This document shows positions 49,830 through 59,206 of a DNA stretch of 64,000 bases, piece by piece. This stretch comes from Desulfosporosinus sp. (GTDB lineage Bacteria > Bacillota > Desulfitobacteriia > Desulfitobacteriales > Desulfitobacteriaceae). Location: assembly GCA_020692355.1 (NCBI GenBank), contig JAIMKP010000007.1:30119-94118 (forward strand), read 5' to 3'. The first letter of the stretch is position 1. Each line of letters starts with the position of its first letter. The position numbers were made by a program, and so were the translations under genes. The notes below the pieces were generated by a model. The model had not been told where the DNA came from. It did no database searches and saw only the letters and a program-made list of their open reading frames with translations.

Positions 49830-50285
49830 GTGTCTGTTGAAGCTGTTAAATGGTTTTTTCAAGAACGGGGCAAAAATGTGCCGATTCTCAAGTTCGATGA
49901 TACAAGTACTGTGGCCAAGGCCGCAGAGTCCTTGGGAGTAACTGCAGGGGAAATCGCCAAGTCTTTGCTCTTCCAAGTCAAAGAGGAGTATATCATGGTG
50001 GTTATGGCTGGGGATAAGCGCCTGAACAACCACAAGTTCAAAGACTACTTTCAAGCCAAGGCCAAAATGCTGGATCCGAGTAAAGTTGCCTCGATAACGG
50101 GGCATCCCGTTGGTGGGGTGTGTCCCTTCGGGCTCAAGACTCCGGTTCCTGTTTATTTGGACAAGTCCCTGCAGGCATATGTTCGGGTTTTTCCAGCTGC
50201 AGGGGCTCCCGATGCGGCGGTAAGCCTGCCCGTCCCGGAATTGGCAGAACTCACGCAAGGCATCTGGGTGGATTTAGCTGGTTGA
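49830..50285 (+). CDS. YbaK/EbsC-family aminoacyl-tRNA deacylase
   Basis: Predicted 151-residue YbaK-fold protein that hydrolyses mischarged Cys-tRNA(Pro) or related species. Landmarks are KFDDTSTVAKAAESLGVTAGEIAKSLLF (with the catalytic-site Lys in IAKSL), MVVMAGDKRLNN, the invariant GHPVGGVCPFGLK, and VRVFPAAGAPDAAVSLP. The GTG at 49830 is preferred over 49821 because GGGAG then has eight-base spacing. It lies between the YitT and cell-wall-binding genes, probably with its own transcript. Confidence 0.88.
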   Translation: MSVEAVKWFFQERGKNVPILKFDDTSTVAKAAESLGVTAGEIAKSLLFQVKEEYIMVVMAGDKRLNNHKFKDYFQAKAKMLDPSKVASITGHPVGGVCPFGLKTPVPVYLDKSLQAYVRVFPAAGAPDAAVSLPVPELAELTQGIWVDLAG

Positions 50286-50367
50286 AAAAGGAGCAAGGAA
50301 TTTCTGCCAGTCATCGAGAATGGGATATCTTTTAGCATTGTGCTTAACCGGGAAAAGAGGATCCTTT

Positions 50368-51513
50368 ATGAAAAAAATATGGCTCTTAGCTGCCTTGTTA
50401 TGCTTCTTGTGGTCCCATCCGCTCGCAGCGATGGCTGCGGACAAGGTTGAGCGGGTATATGGGATGAATCGTTTTCAAACGGCGGTTCAAGTGGCTTTTA
50501 AAATCAATCCGGGTACAGTGGAAAATGTCGTCTTGGCCAATGGCTGGAGTTTTGCCGATGCCTTGGCTGGGGTACCGCTAGCCAAACAGAAAAAAGCCCC
50601 GTTATTGTTTGTCGATGATAAAGTAAGCAACAGCTGGGATGCCCTGTCCTATATCGATAAGCACCTGGATCGGGGCGGGACTATTTATCTTCTCGGCGGA
50701 ACCGGGGTTGTTCCCGAAAACTTCGTTGACAAGTTGCTGGAGATGGGTTTTGAACGCAACAAGATTCACCGTTTGGCAGGGAGAGATCGGTATGAGACGG
50801 CGGTTGCCATCGCTTGGGAAATTCAGCACAATGGTACAGAATATTTCATGGCCTCAGGTGAGAATTATCCCGATGCCTTAAGCGGCTCAGTATTGGCTGC
50901 GGTACTCGGCGATATTACGCACGAGCAGGCAACGTATCAAAGTGCGCAGGGAACCCTGACGTATCCGGTAGACGGGGGGGTTCCGCTCCTCCTTCTCCCT
51001 TCCGACGGTTCGGTGCCACAGAGCGTTGTGGAGTATTTAAACAGTGTCAGGGTGCCGAGCTGGCTCCCCAAACAGTTTTTCAACATTTTAGGGGGAGCGG
51101 GCGTGATACCCCAGACCGCCTTAGATTCTCTGTCTCGGCGAGTGGATCGGTTTGGCTGGATCGGGTGGCAGCTGGGCGGCAACGATCGCTACGAAACCAT
51201 GGAGGCCATCAATCGCTCAGGGTTTGAGGGCTACGCTGGGCTCGCCGGGAAAGGGTACAATGTGCCCCATATCTATGTGGCCTACGGAGAGGATTTTCCG
51301 GATGCTTTAGCAGGAGCAGTGCTCGCGGCTTTAAATCATGCCCCCCTGGTTCTTGTCAATGAATCCATCCCAGGCCCTGTTCGCGACTTGCTCTCAACCT
51401 ATCGCTATGAAAACGCTGAGGGTTCTTCGATTTCGACCACGCTTACGGTCATTGGGCCGCCGGATACCATCAGTGAGCAGACCGAGAATGAGTTGAATGC
51501 CCTATTCGATTGA
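50368..51513 (+). CDS. Exported cell-wall-binding repeat 2 (CWB2) protein
   Basis: Predicted 381-residue secreted protein. The signal peptide KKIWLLAALLCFLWSHPLAAMA is followed by three CWB2 repeats, seen as ERVYGMNRFQTAVQVA, HRLAGRDRYETAVAIA and QLGGNDRYETMEAI, each with downstream VVLANGWSFADALAG, YFMASGENYPDALSG and IYVAYGEDFPDALAG motifs. These bind anionic wall polymers, and three are normal for one binding unit. There is no separate catalytic domain. The ATG at 50368 has AGAGGAT six bases upstream. A perfect hairpin terminator follows. Confidence 0.9.
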   Translation: MKKIWLLAALLCFLWSHPLAAMAADKVERVYGMNRFQTAVQVAFKINPGTVENVVLANGWSFADALAGVPLAKQKKAPLLFVDDKVSNSWDALSYIDKHLDRGGTIYLLGGTGVVPENFVDKLLEMGFERNKIHRLAGRDRYETAVAIAWEIQHNGTEYFMASGENYPDALSGSVLAAVLGDITHEQATYQSAQGTLTYPVDGGVPLLLLPSDGSVPQSVVEYLNSVRVPSWLPKQFFNILGGAGVIPQTALDSLSRRVDRFGWIGWQLGGNDRYETMEAINRSGFEGYAGLAGKGYNVPHIYVAYGEDFPDALAGAVLAALNHAPLVLVNESIPGPVRDLLSTYRYENAEGSSISTTLTVIGPPDTISEQTENELNALFD

Positions 51514-51527
51514 GACGCTTAGTCTTT

Positions 51528-51556
51528 CCCCGTGTCAGACACTGGCACGGGGTTGT
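51528..51556 (+). terminator. Terminator after the CWB2 gene
   Basis: CCCCGTG-T-CAG-aca-CTG-G-CACGGGG is a near-perfect stem, followed by TTGTTGTTT. Confidence 0.8.
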
Positions 51557-51641
51557 TGTTTAATTTATGCTGATTTAGGCGAAACCATGTCGCTAACCCA
51601 TGCTATAATTAATACGAATGATTTATCGAGGAGGGCTGGCC

Positions 51642-54600
51642 TTGTCGCTGCGTTTTGTATTTGGCCGAGCGGGAAGCGGTAAAAGTTCGTTTTGCCTGGA
51701 GGAAATTCGCTCCCTGGTACGGGAGGATCCGCGTGGTGTGCCTTTGATTCTTCTTGTGCCAGAGCAATCGAGTTACCAGATGGAGGTTCAACTCGCCTCA
51801 AGCCTTGGTGGAATGATGCGGGCCCAAGTGCTGAGCTTTCGACGCTTGGCTTGGCGGGTACTTTCCGAAGCCGGCGGGGGTCAGAGGCCACTGCTCGGGG
51901 AAATTGGAAAACGGATGCTGATCCGCCGGGTGTTGCTTGAGCAGCGGCGGGATTTAAAAACACTGGCCCGATCCGCCGTTCGTCCGGGAATGGCGGATAC
52001 CCTAGCGCGCCTGATCGGAGAGTTTAAAGCTTATCGGCTGGGTCCTGAGCATCTGCGCCAAGTTGCGATGGAGGCAAGTCCGCGTCTCGAAAGCAAGCTC
52101 TCAGATTTGGCTCTTATTTACGAGGAATTTCAGAACCTGGCCCAGGGACTTCATGATCCGGATGATGAGCTTTCTTTAGCAGGCGAGCGGCTCGCCGCAG
52201 CTCAGACCGGACAGGGAGCGCGCATTTGGGTGGATGGGTTTAAGGGCTATACACCCCAGGAACTTCGCATCTTGGCCCAACTGATGGCCTTGAGCCCTGT
52301 CACTCTCACCCTGCCACTTGACCCAAGTGTTTGGGAGAGGGCGTCCAGGGGAGAGGAGCCTTTGCTTCCTGAACACGAGATGTTTGACTCAGCCTGGAAG
52401 ACTGTGTTGACGTTGCAACGGCTCGCTGCTGAACAGGGGATAGGGGTGGAGGAGCCCATCTTGCTCAAGGAAAGTTGGCGTTTTCAGGAGCCACGGCTCA
52501 AACATTTGGAGCGCTGGTATGAGGTATACCCTGCACCGAGGTTTTCCCTTTCCGAGTCAGAGGAACAGGATGAGGCAGGACGAGGGGGAATTCGTCTCGC
52601 GGCTGCGGCTAATCGTAGAGTGGAAGTGGAAGGGGTCGCGCGTGAAATCCGTCGCTTAGCCCGGGAACAAGGTTTACGCTGGCGGGAAATGCTCGTTTTG
52701 ACCCGGGATCTTGGGGTTTATGCTTCATTATTGACGGAGGTTTTCGCGCTGCACGCGATTCCACTTTTTCTTGATGACAAGCGCAATGTGATTCACCATC
52801 CTCTGATAGAATTTTTACTCAGTGTCCTTGAAGTCGCGCGTTCTAATTGGGCGTTTGAGCCTGTTTTTCGTTGCCTGAAAACCGGGTTTTTTCCATTATC
52901 ACAAGATATAATCGATCGCTTGGAAAATTATTGTTTGGCACACGGGATTCAGGGGGAGGCTTGGGTGCGCCAGGCACCTTGGACCTATCGGCGCCAATGG
53001 ACGCTGGGGGACAATGAAGCGGAAGACACTATTTTAAAAGAGATGGATGAGGCTCGACGTGTGGTCGCTCAGCTTCTGGTCGATTTCACGCAGAAACTGA
53101 AGGGAAAAGAGACTGTCCTGGTGCGGGATCTGGCTGAGGCTCTTTACGCTCTGGTGCAGAAAATGGAAATTCCAGGACAACTCAAAGCGGGGGCCGAAGC
53201 TGCCGAACGCAGGGGAGAACTCGACGAAGCCCTCTTGCAAGAACCGGTCTGGCAGGGGGTTATCGCAGTTTTCGATGAAATGGTGGCTGGTTTAGGGGAC
53301 ACAACGTTAAGTTTAGAGGACGTTTCTTTAGTGCTGGCTTCCGGCTTGGAAAGCATAGAACTCGGGATTATCCCGCCTTCTCTCGATCAGGTTCAGGCGG
53401 GTTCACTGGAGCGTTCGCGTAATCCCGAAGTGAAAGCGCTGTTTCTGTTGGGGGCGAATGAAGGTGTCTTACCGGCTCGTCCATCCTTCCAAGGGGTTTT
53501 GGACGCAGCTGACCGCGAGGAGTTGGAGGAAAAAGGACTCGTGCTTTCACCAGGGCTTTCCGGACAAATCCGTGATGAACAGTTTTATGTTTACACTGCG
53601 CTAACGCGCGCTTCAGAGACCCTCTATCTCTCCTATGCCCTGACGGATCCGGATGGCAAAGGGATGGCCCCTTCCCCAGTGGTCAAGCGGCTTAAGGCCC
53701 TTTTTCCAGGTCTCGCAGAAAAATATTGGCGTGGAAGTATTGAAACGCTCAGTGATCTCAGCTCTCCGGAGGCCGTGTGGCAGGATTATGCCTTGCAGCT
53801 GAAGGAGTCGCAAAACGACGGTAAAGTATTGTCGCCTTTTTGGCAGGCAGTCCGTGACTGGTTGGCGTGTGATCCCCGGTATTCCGAACGGCTCGCATTC
53901 TTAGAGAGCCATGCACTCAGCAACAACCAAGAAGAGAAGCTTCCTCGCCCCTTGGCCCGCCGTCTTTATGGGCGTCGCCTGCGGGTGAGCGTTTCGCGAC
54001 TGGAAGCTTTCAACCGCTGTCCCTTTGGGCATTATGCCCGTTATGGACTGCGCCTGCGGGAAAGGAGCCGCTATGCTTTAGCAAGCCCTGATCTCGGTCA
54101 GTTTTTTCATCGCCTTCTCTACGACTTCGCGCAAACGATTCGAGAAAAGGGACTTTCGTGGGGAGCACTTTCGCGAGAAGTGTCCTGGGATATTCTCAGC
54201 GAGGTGACGGATCGGATTGCACCAGAGTTGCAAGACGAAATCCTCTTAAGCTCTGCCCGTTACCGTTATCTGATGAAGAAACTGAAACGGACGGTGCACC
54301 AGGCGGTCAAAGCCTTAGGTGAACATGCTCGCCTTGGCCGCTTTATCCCAATCAGCCTGGAACTCCGGTTTGGGGATGAGGGTCTGAGCGTACCAGAAAT
54401 CAACTTGTCTGACGGTGACAGTTTGGCCTTGATTGGTCAGATTGATCGCATCGATGCCCTAGTGGCAGATGGGAAAGCTTACTTGCGGATTACGGATTAC
54501 AAGTCACATCCCCAGATATTGAGTTTGGACAAAGTGTATCATGGTTTGAGCCTACAGCTCCTGGCTTACCTTGATGTTGCCCTGCAGGGGGCTGAAGTGC

Positions 54601-55151
54601 TCTTGGCAGGGGCGACCGACCTACTGGGAACCGATACTGGAAAGAGATATGAGGCTCAACCGGCTGGTTTCCTGTACTTTCCGGTGATCTTTCCCGAGCT
54701 GGCTGGGAAAACTACGTTGGAGCCTGAGGAGATCGAACGCCAGCGTCTCAAGGCGATGAAGGTTGATGGGTATTTACTCGCGGAACCGAAAATCCTGCAG
54801 GCGATGGATGAGGCCTTAGCCACTGGGCAATCCGATCTCTTGGGCTTGCGTTTGAACAAAGATGGAGGGTTTAGGCAGGGCGCCAAAGTTCTCGCTTCCG
54901 AGCAATTCGACCTGCTCCGTTCACATCTTCAGAGTGTATTACGGGAAACAGGGAGAGAGATTCTCGCTGGCGAGATCCGGATTAAGCCTTTTAAGATGGG
55001 CAAGGCTTCCGGCTGTGATTATTGTGCTTATCGCCCAGTTTGCCATTTTGAAACGGGGCAGCCGTCAGGGGGCTACCGGGTTCTGCCTGCGCTGAAAGCA
55101 GATGCGGTGTGGTCCCTCCTAGAGAAGGGGGCGAAGAGCAATGGACGCTAA
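51642..55151 (+). CDS. addB: Helicase-exonuclease AddAB, subunit AddB
   Basis: Predicted 1169-residue subunit of the recombination nuclease that processes double-strand DNA breaks. The N-terminal SLRFVFGRAGSGKSSFC is the AddB P-loop. The C-terminal RecB-like nuclease has the motif YLRITDYKSHPQIL. The 4Fe-4S cluster cysteines are seen as FNRCPF upstream of the nuclease and as CDYCAYRPVC at the end. The TTG at 51642 is chosen because GAGGAGG lies about seven bases upstream and the protein then starts like its homologues; an ATG at 51618 lacks a site. An extended -10 (TGCTATAAT, 51600-51608) precedes it. It overlaps addA by 11 bases. Confidence 0.93.
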   Translation: MSLRFVFGRAGSGKSSFCLEEIRSLVREDPRGVPLILLVPEQSSYQMEVQLASSLGGMMRAQVLSFRRLAWRVLSEAGGGQRPLLGEIGKRMLIRRVLLEQRRDLKTLARSAVRPGMADTLARLIGEFKAYRLGPEHLRQVAMEASPRLESKLSDLALIYEEFQNLAQGLHDPDDELSLAGERLAAAQTGQGARIWVDGFKGYTPQELRILAQLMALSPVTLTLPLDPSVWERASRGEEPLLPEHEMFDSAWKTVLTLQRLAAEQGIGVEEPILLKESWRFQEPRLKHLERWYEVYPAPRFSLSESEEQDEAGRGGIRLAAAANRRVEVEGVAREIRRLAREQGLRWREMLVLTRDLGVYASLLTEVFALHAIPLFLDDKRNVIHHPLIEFLLSVLEVARSNWAFEPVFRCLKTGFFPLSQDIIDRLENYCLAHGIQGEAWVRQAPWTYRRQWTLGDNEAEDTILKEMDEARRVVAQLLVDFTQKLKGKETVLVRDLAEALYALVQKMEIPGQLKAGAEAAERRGELDEALLQEPVWQGVIAVFDEMVAGLGDTTLSLEDVSLVLASGLESIELGIIPPSLDQVQAGSLERSRNPEVKALFLLGANEGVLPARPSFQGVLDAADREELEEKGLVLSPGLSGQIRDEQFYVYTALTRASETLYLSYALTDPDGKGMAPSPVVKRLKALFPGLAEKYWRGSIETLSDLSSPEAVWQDYALQLKESQNDGKVLSPFWQAVRDWLACDPRYSERLAFLESHALSNNQEEKLPRPLARRLYGRRLRVSVSRLEAFNRCPFGHYARYGLRLRERSRYALASPDLGQFFHRLLYDFAQTIREKGLSWGALSREVSWDILSEVTDRIAPELQDEILLSSARYRYLMKKLKRTVHQAVKALGEHARLGRFIPISLELRFGDEGLSVPEINLSDGDSLALIGQIDRIDALVADGKAYLRITDYKSHPQILSLDKVYHGLSLQLLAYLDVALQGAEVLLAGATDLLGTDTGKRYEAQPAGFLYFPVIFPELAGKTTLEPEEIERQRLKAMKVDGYLLAEPKILQAMDEALATGQSDLLGLRLNKDGGFRQGAKVLASEQFDLLRSHLQSVLRETGREILAGEIRIKPFKMGKASGCDYCAYRPVCHFETGQPSGGYRVLPALKADAVWSLLEKGAKSNGR

Positions 55152-58100
55152 GCAATGGACGCCCGAGCAGGAAGCCGCGATTGTTTCCCGGGGCGAGATC
55201 TTGGTTGCGGCAGCGGCTGGTTCAGGGAAGACGGCAGTCTTGGTTGAACGCTTGCTGCGCCGAATTGTCGATCGGGATCATCCGGTGGATATCGAACGCT
55301 TCTTGGTCGTGACATTTACCAAAGCCGCAGCTCAGGAAATGCGCGAACGGGTGCGCAAAACCCTTGAGGAAAATCTCTTTGCCGCCGAGGAGGGTTTTGC
55401 TGAGGTGCTCTTGCGTCAGCTCAACCGCTTGCCACTGGCTAATATTGCCACACTCCATTCCTTTTGTCTGGATTTGATCCGCCGCTATTTTTATCTTTTA
55501 GCCCTGGATCCGGCATTCCGCATTGCCGACGAGGGGGAAATTGAGCTTTTGCGCCAGGATGTTCTGGAAGAAGTCCTGGAAGAAAATTATGAACGGGAAG
55601 ATCCGAGATTTCAACGGCTCGTTGAAGCCTTTGGTTCGGATCGGGATGATCAGCCCCTGATGGCGGAAGTCTTACGTCTGTACGATTTTGCCAACAGCCA
55701 AGTGCATCCGGAGGAATGGCTGAACACCTTACCGGCAGGGTATGTCTGGCCAAACGGGGAAACACTGTGGGAGAGTCCCTGGGGAGAAGCGGTTCGGCAG
55801 GGTGTGGCGGATCGACTTCAGATGGCATTAGGCTATTTGCAGGAAGCAGAGCGCCTGGCGGGGATGCCAGGCGGCCCCAATCACTACCTGAGCCGTTTGC
55901 AGGAAGAGCGAGCAGGGCTTGATGATCTGCTGCAGCTGACCCAGAGGGGAAATTGGCAGACACTAAAGCAGAGCTTGCTGGAGCTGACATTTGAACGCCT
56001 GCCAAATCGCCGCAAAGGCGTGGAGACAGAGATAGATTGCGCCTGGCGTGAACAAGCTAAAGGTTTACGCGATGAGGTCAAAAAGATAGTACTTGCCTTG
56101 AAAGAGGAACTCAGCTGGGATGTAGAAGCTCAGATCAGGGGTTTGCAGGCGACGAGCGAACTGATCACCAGCCTGGTGAAGTTCGTTCAAGAATTTAGAG
56201 TTGCGTTTGCCAAGGCTAAAAGACAACGAAATGTCCTGGATTTCGCGGATCTGGAACATATGGCTTATCGGCTGTTGCGGGAAGAAGGGTGGGGGATAGC
56301 GGTCTCCTTGCAAGACGAGTTTGTGGAAGTACTGGTGGATGAGTACCAGGACATCAATGCCATACAGGAAGGGATCCTCAGGCAGGTTGCTCGCCCGGAA
56401 GGGAATCTGTTCATGGTCGGGGATGTGAAGCAAAGTATCTATCGGTTTAGAATGGCGGATCCCGGTCTGTTCTTAGCGAAATACAAGGTATTTCCTCACT
56501 TTCCGCACCCCCCTTGCCCAGAAGCTGGAGCCGGCCAGGTGATCGATCTCGCCCGGAATTTTCGTAGCCGTGCCGAGATTGTCGACGGCATCAACTTTCT
56601 CTTTCGCCAGATTATGACAGAAGGGGCAGGGGAAATTGCCTATGATGATTTGGCTGCACTCACCTGCGGGGCCGCGTATGCCGGTAGCCGGAGTGGACTG
56701 GTTGTCAGCGATGGGCCGATTGAAGTACACCTTATTGATGGACGGCACAGTACGGAAGGAGTGGAGGAACGTTCGGGGGCGGGGATAGCAGGCAGCCCTA
56801 GTGTAGAAGGCAGTACTGGGACAGGTGGTACCTGGGCAGAGCAGAGGTCTGACGCAGAGGATCGGTTTAGTATGGAGGCAGAAGAAGCTGAGGAACTTGA
56901 GGGGATGCGTCGTGAGGCCTATGTGCTCGCGCAGCGCCTGCACGCCATGGTGGAAACGAAGGAGTTTCAGGTACTAGATACCCGTCTCAGGGAATACCGC
57001 CCGCTAAGGTATGGCGATATCGTGATCTTGCTGCGTTCCTATTCCTCCAACGCCTTGATCTTTCAAGAGGAATTGGAGAAGGCAGGCATACCGGTGTTCG
57101 CGGAAACCGGCAGCGGTTACTTTGCTGCTAATGAAGTAGAAACCGTGCTTTCCCTTTTGAAAGTGATCGATAACCCCCATCAGGATATCCCCTTAGCGGC
57201 AGTTTTGCGTTCACCCTTGGCCAGTTTTTCCGGGGGGGAACTGGGTAAACTGAGGGTGCTCCTGCCACAAGGAGATTTTTACGAGGCTTTAGCCGTAGCG
57301 GCCTGGGCTGGTTCAGCTCAAGGCGAGCTTGAAGCATCTAACCGCCAATGGATCAAAAAACTCCTGCAGGCGTATCTGGATGCTCAGGAAGCACTTCAAG
57401 AGAGGGCACTGAACTTACCCCAGGAATTGCAGGAAAAAGCTGCGACATTCTGGAACAAATTGGAGCGATGGCGGGAATATGCCAAAAGCCATCCCTTAAG
57501 TGAGTTGCTCGCTCGAATTTACGCAGAAAGCTTGTATTTAGCTTACTCTGGGACGCTTCCTAATGGTAAGCAGCGCCAGGCCAATCTCCAGGCGCTCTAT
57601 GATCGGGCCATGCGCTTCGAGGAGACGCGTTACCGGGGGCTTTTCCGCTTTCTGCGCTTTCTGGAACGTTTTCAAGACCAGGGCAAGGATTTGGGGCAGG
57701 CGAGGGTGCTGGGAGAAAACGAAGATGTGGTTCGAGTCATGACGGTGCATGCGAGCAAAGGCTTAGAATTCCCTGTCGTCTTCGTGGCAGGATTAGGTAA
57801 AAAATTTAATCTCCGCAGTTTAGCGGCAAAGACTTTGCTCCATCCGCGTTTGGGTATCGGCGTCCCGAACCTCGATGTGGAAAACAAAGTGCGTTATCCA
57901 TCGATAATCCACCAAGCCTTGCGGCAACAACTTCTGGAAGAAGCCCTGGCTGAGGAACTGCGGATTCTTTATGTGGCGCTGACAAGGGCCAAAGAAAAAC
58001 TTTTGCTCTATGGGAGCGTCCCAAACCTGGAACGGGCCTTGGAACACTGGCAGCAGGCGGCGGGACGTGCGCAAGGAACATTCTCTGATGCACAACTCCG

Positions 58101-59055
58101 GGCCGCGCGTTCGTTTCTGGACTGGATTGGAGCGGCCTTAGCCAGGCATCCAGACCAGCCATTGGGTCCCTGCGAGGGAGACGGAACCATTTCGAAAGAT
58201 GCATCACGCTGGCAGGTTGTGCTCCATCAGGAAGCCATTCTTGCCGCCGCGCATCGCGTGCGCGCAGATCAACCTTATTCAGGGTGCGAGGACGAAGCAG
58301 CAGAGATTCCTTGGCAGGCGAGTACGGCTGACCGTCTGGGCTGGGTCTATCCATTTACAGTGGCTACGACCAGGGTAGCCAAGACGAGTGTCAGTGAATT
58401 AAAAAAACGCCATAGAGATACCTTGCCTGGAGAAGAGCGAGAACACCTAGGCAACATCTTGGTCCGGCCAAAGTTTCTAGAGGCTCAGGTACTCACTCCA
58501 GCCGAAAAAGGAACGGCACTGCACATTGCTATGCAGCATCTGCCACTTGCAGCTTGGCAAAGAGCGGACGTTGACATAGATCGCCAAGAGGAGCTGGAAG
58601 ATTTACTGCGGGATTATATCAAGGACTTGGAGGCAAGGGAAATTCTTTCTTGGCAACAATGCCAAGCCTTGCCGCTGACGGCGCTGCTTGAATTTTTGCT
58701 CTCCCCGCTGGGCCGGAGAATGCTCGCAGCCTCGGAGGTCTGGCGTGAGGTGCCATTTACCGTGGCTTTGCCGACCGAAGCAGGGGAAGTGCCGCAACTG
58801 GTTCAGGGTGTGATTGACGCGCTCATCTTCTCTCCAGAGGGTGACGAAGTGGAATTGGTGGATTATAAGACCGATCGCCTGGATCCAGAAGGGGCAGAGG
58901 ATGTGTTACGAAATCGCTACGGGATTCAGCTTGGATATTATACTTGGGCTGTCGAGAGCCTTCTTCAGGTAAAAGTAAAGCGGGCCACCCTGTTTGCTTT
59001 TTCTTTAGGCAAAGAGATCCCCTGTGACCCGGTGTGGCTTTGGAAATGCGTGTAG
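55141..59055 (+). CDS. addA: Helicase-exonuclease AddAB, subunit AddA
   Basis: Predicted 1304-residue UvrD-type helicase plus RecB-like nuclease. The Q motif is WTPEQEAAI and Walker A AAAAGSGKTAVL at the N-terminus. Other helicase motifs are VTFTKAAAQEMRERV, LVDEYQDINAIQEGIL, GDVKQSIYRFR, VMTVHASKGLEFPVVF and LYVALTRAKEKL. The C-terminal nuclease has QGVIDALIF and ELVDYKTDRL, then YGIQLGYYTWAVE. The length is about 70 residues over the B. subtilis protein, mostly in a G/S/E-rich insert around residues 540-590. The start overlaps the end of addB, so translation is coupled. Confidence 0.95.
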   Translation: MDAKQWTPEQEAAIVSRGEILVAAAAGSGKTAVLVERLLRRIVDRDHPVDIERFLVVTFTKAAAQEMRERVRKTLEENLFAAEEGFAEVLLRQLNRLPLANIATLHSFCLDLIRRYFYLLALDPAFRIADEGEIELLRQDVLEEVLEENYEREDPRFQRLVEAFGSDRDDQPLMAEVLRLYDFANSQVHPEEWLNTLPAGYVWPNGETLWESPWGEAVRQGVADRLQMALGYLQEAERLAGMPGGPNHYLSRLQEERAGLDDLLQLTQRGNWQTLKQSLLELTFERLPNRRKGVETEIDCAWREQAKGLRDEVKKIVLALKEELSWDVEAQIRGLQATSELITSLVKFVQEFRVAFAKAKRQRNVLDFADLEHMAYRLLREEGWGIAVSLQDEFVEVLVDEYQDINAIQEGILRQVARPEGNLFMVGDVKQSIYRFRMADPGLFLAKYKVFPHFPHPPCPEAGAGQVIDLARNFRSRAEIVDGINFLFRQIMTEGAGEIAYDDLAALTCGAAYAGSRSGLVVSDGPIEVHLIDGRHSTEGVEERSGAGIAGSPSVEGSTGTGGTWAEQRSDAEDRFSMEAEEAEELEGMRREAYVLAQRLHAMVETKEFQVLDTRLREYRPLRYGDIVILLRSYSSNALIFQEELEKAGIPVFAETGSGYFAANEVETVLSLLKVIDNPHQDIPLAAVLRSPLASFSGGELGKLRVLLPQGDFYEALAVAAWAGSAQGELEASNRQWIKKLLQAYLDAQEALQERALNLPQELQEKAATFWNKLERWREYAKSHPLSELLARIYAESLYLAYSGTLPNGKQRQANLQALYDRAMRFEETRYRGLFRFLRFLERFQDQGKDLGQARVLGENEDVVRVMTVHASKGLEFPVVFVAGLGKKFNLRSLAAKTLLHPRLGIGVPNLDVENKVRYPSIIHQALRQQLLEEALAEELRILYVALTRAKEKLLLYGSVPNLERALEHWQQAAGRAQGTFSDAQLRAARSFLDWIGAALARHPDQPLGPCEGDGTISKDASRWQVVLHQEAILAAAHRVRADQPYSGCEDEAAEIPWQASTADRLGWVYPFTVATTRVAKTSVSELKKRHRDTLPGEEREHLGNILVRPKFLEAQVLTPAEKGTALHIAMQHLPLAAWQRADVDIDRQEELEDLLRDYIKDLEAREILSWQQCQALPLTALLEFLLSPLGRRMLAASEVWREVPFTVALPTEAGEVPQLVQGVIDALIFSPEGDEVELVDYKTDRLDPEGAEDVLRNRYGIQLGYYTWAVESLLQVKVKRATLFAFSLGKEIPCDPVWLWKCV

Positions 59056-59206
59056 CCAGACTAAAAATTAAAAATTCTCTTAACAGAGTGGCAGGAAGTT
59101 TGGTATGATAAGAAGAAAACTAAACTGGAATAATATCCTCTTCTGGCGTGGGAGCACCGGCTGGAAGTGGTGGTTTCAGAAGTTTTTAGGAAAGGGGTTC
59201 GATGGG

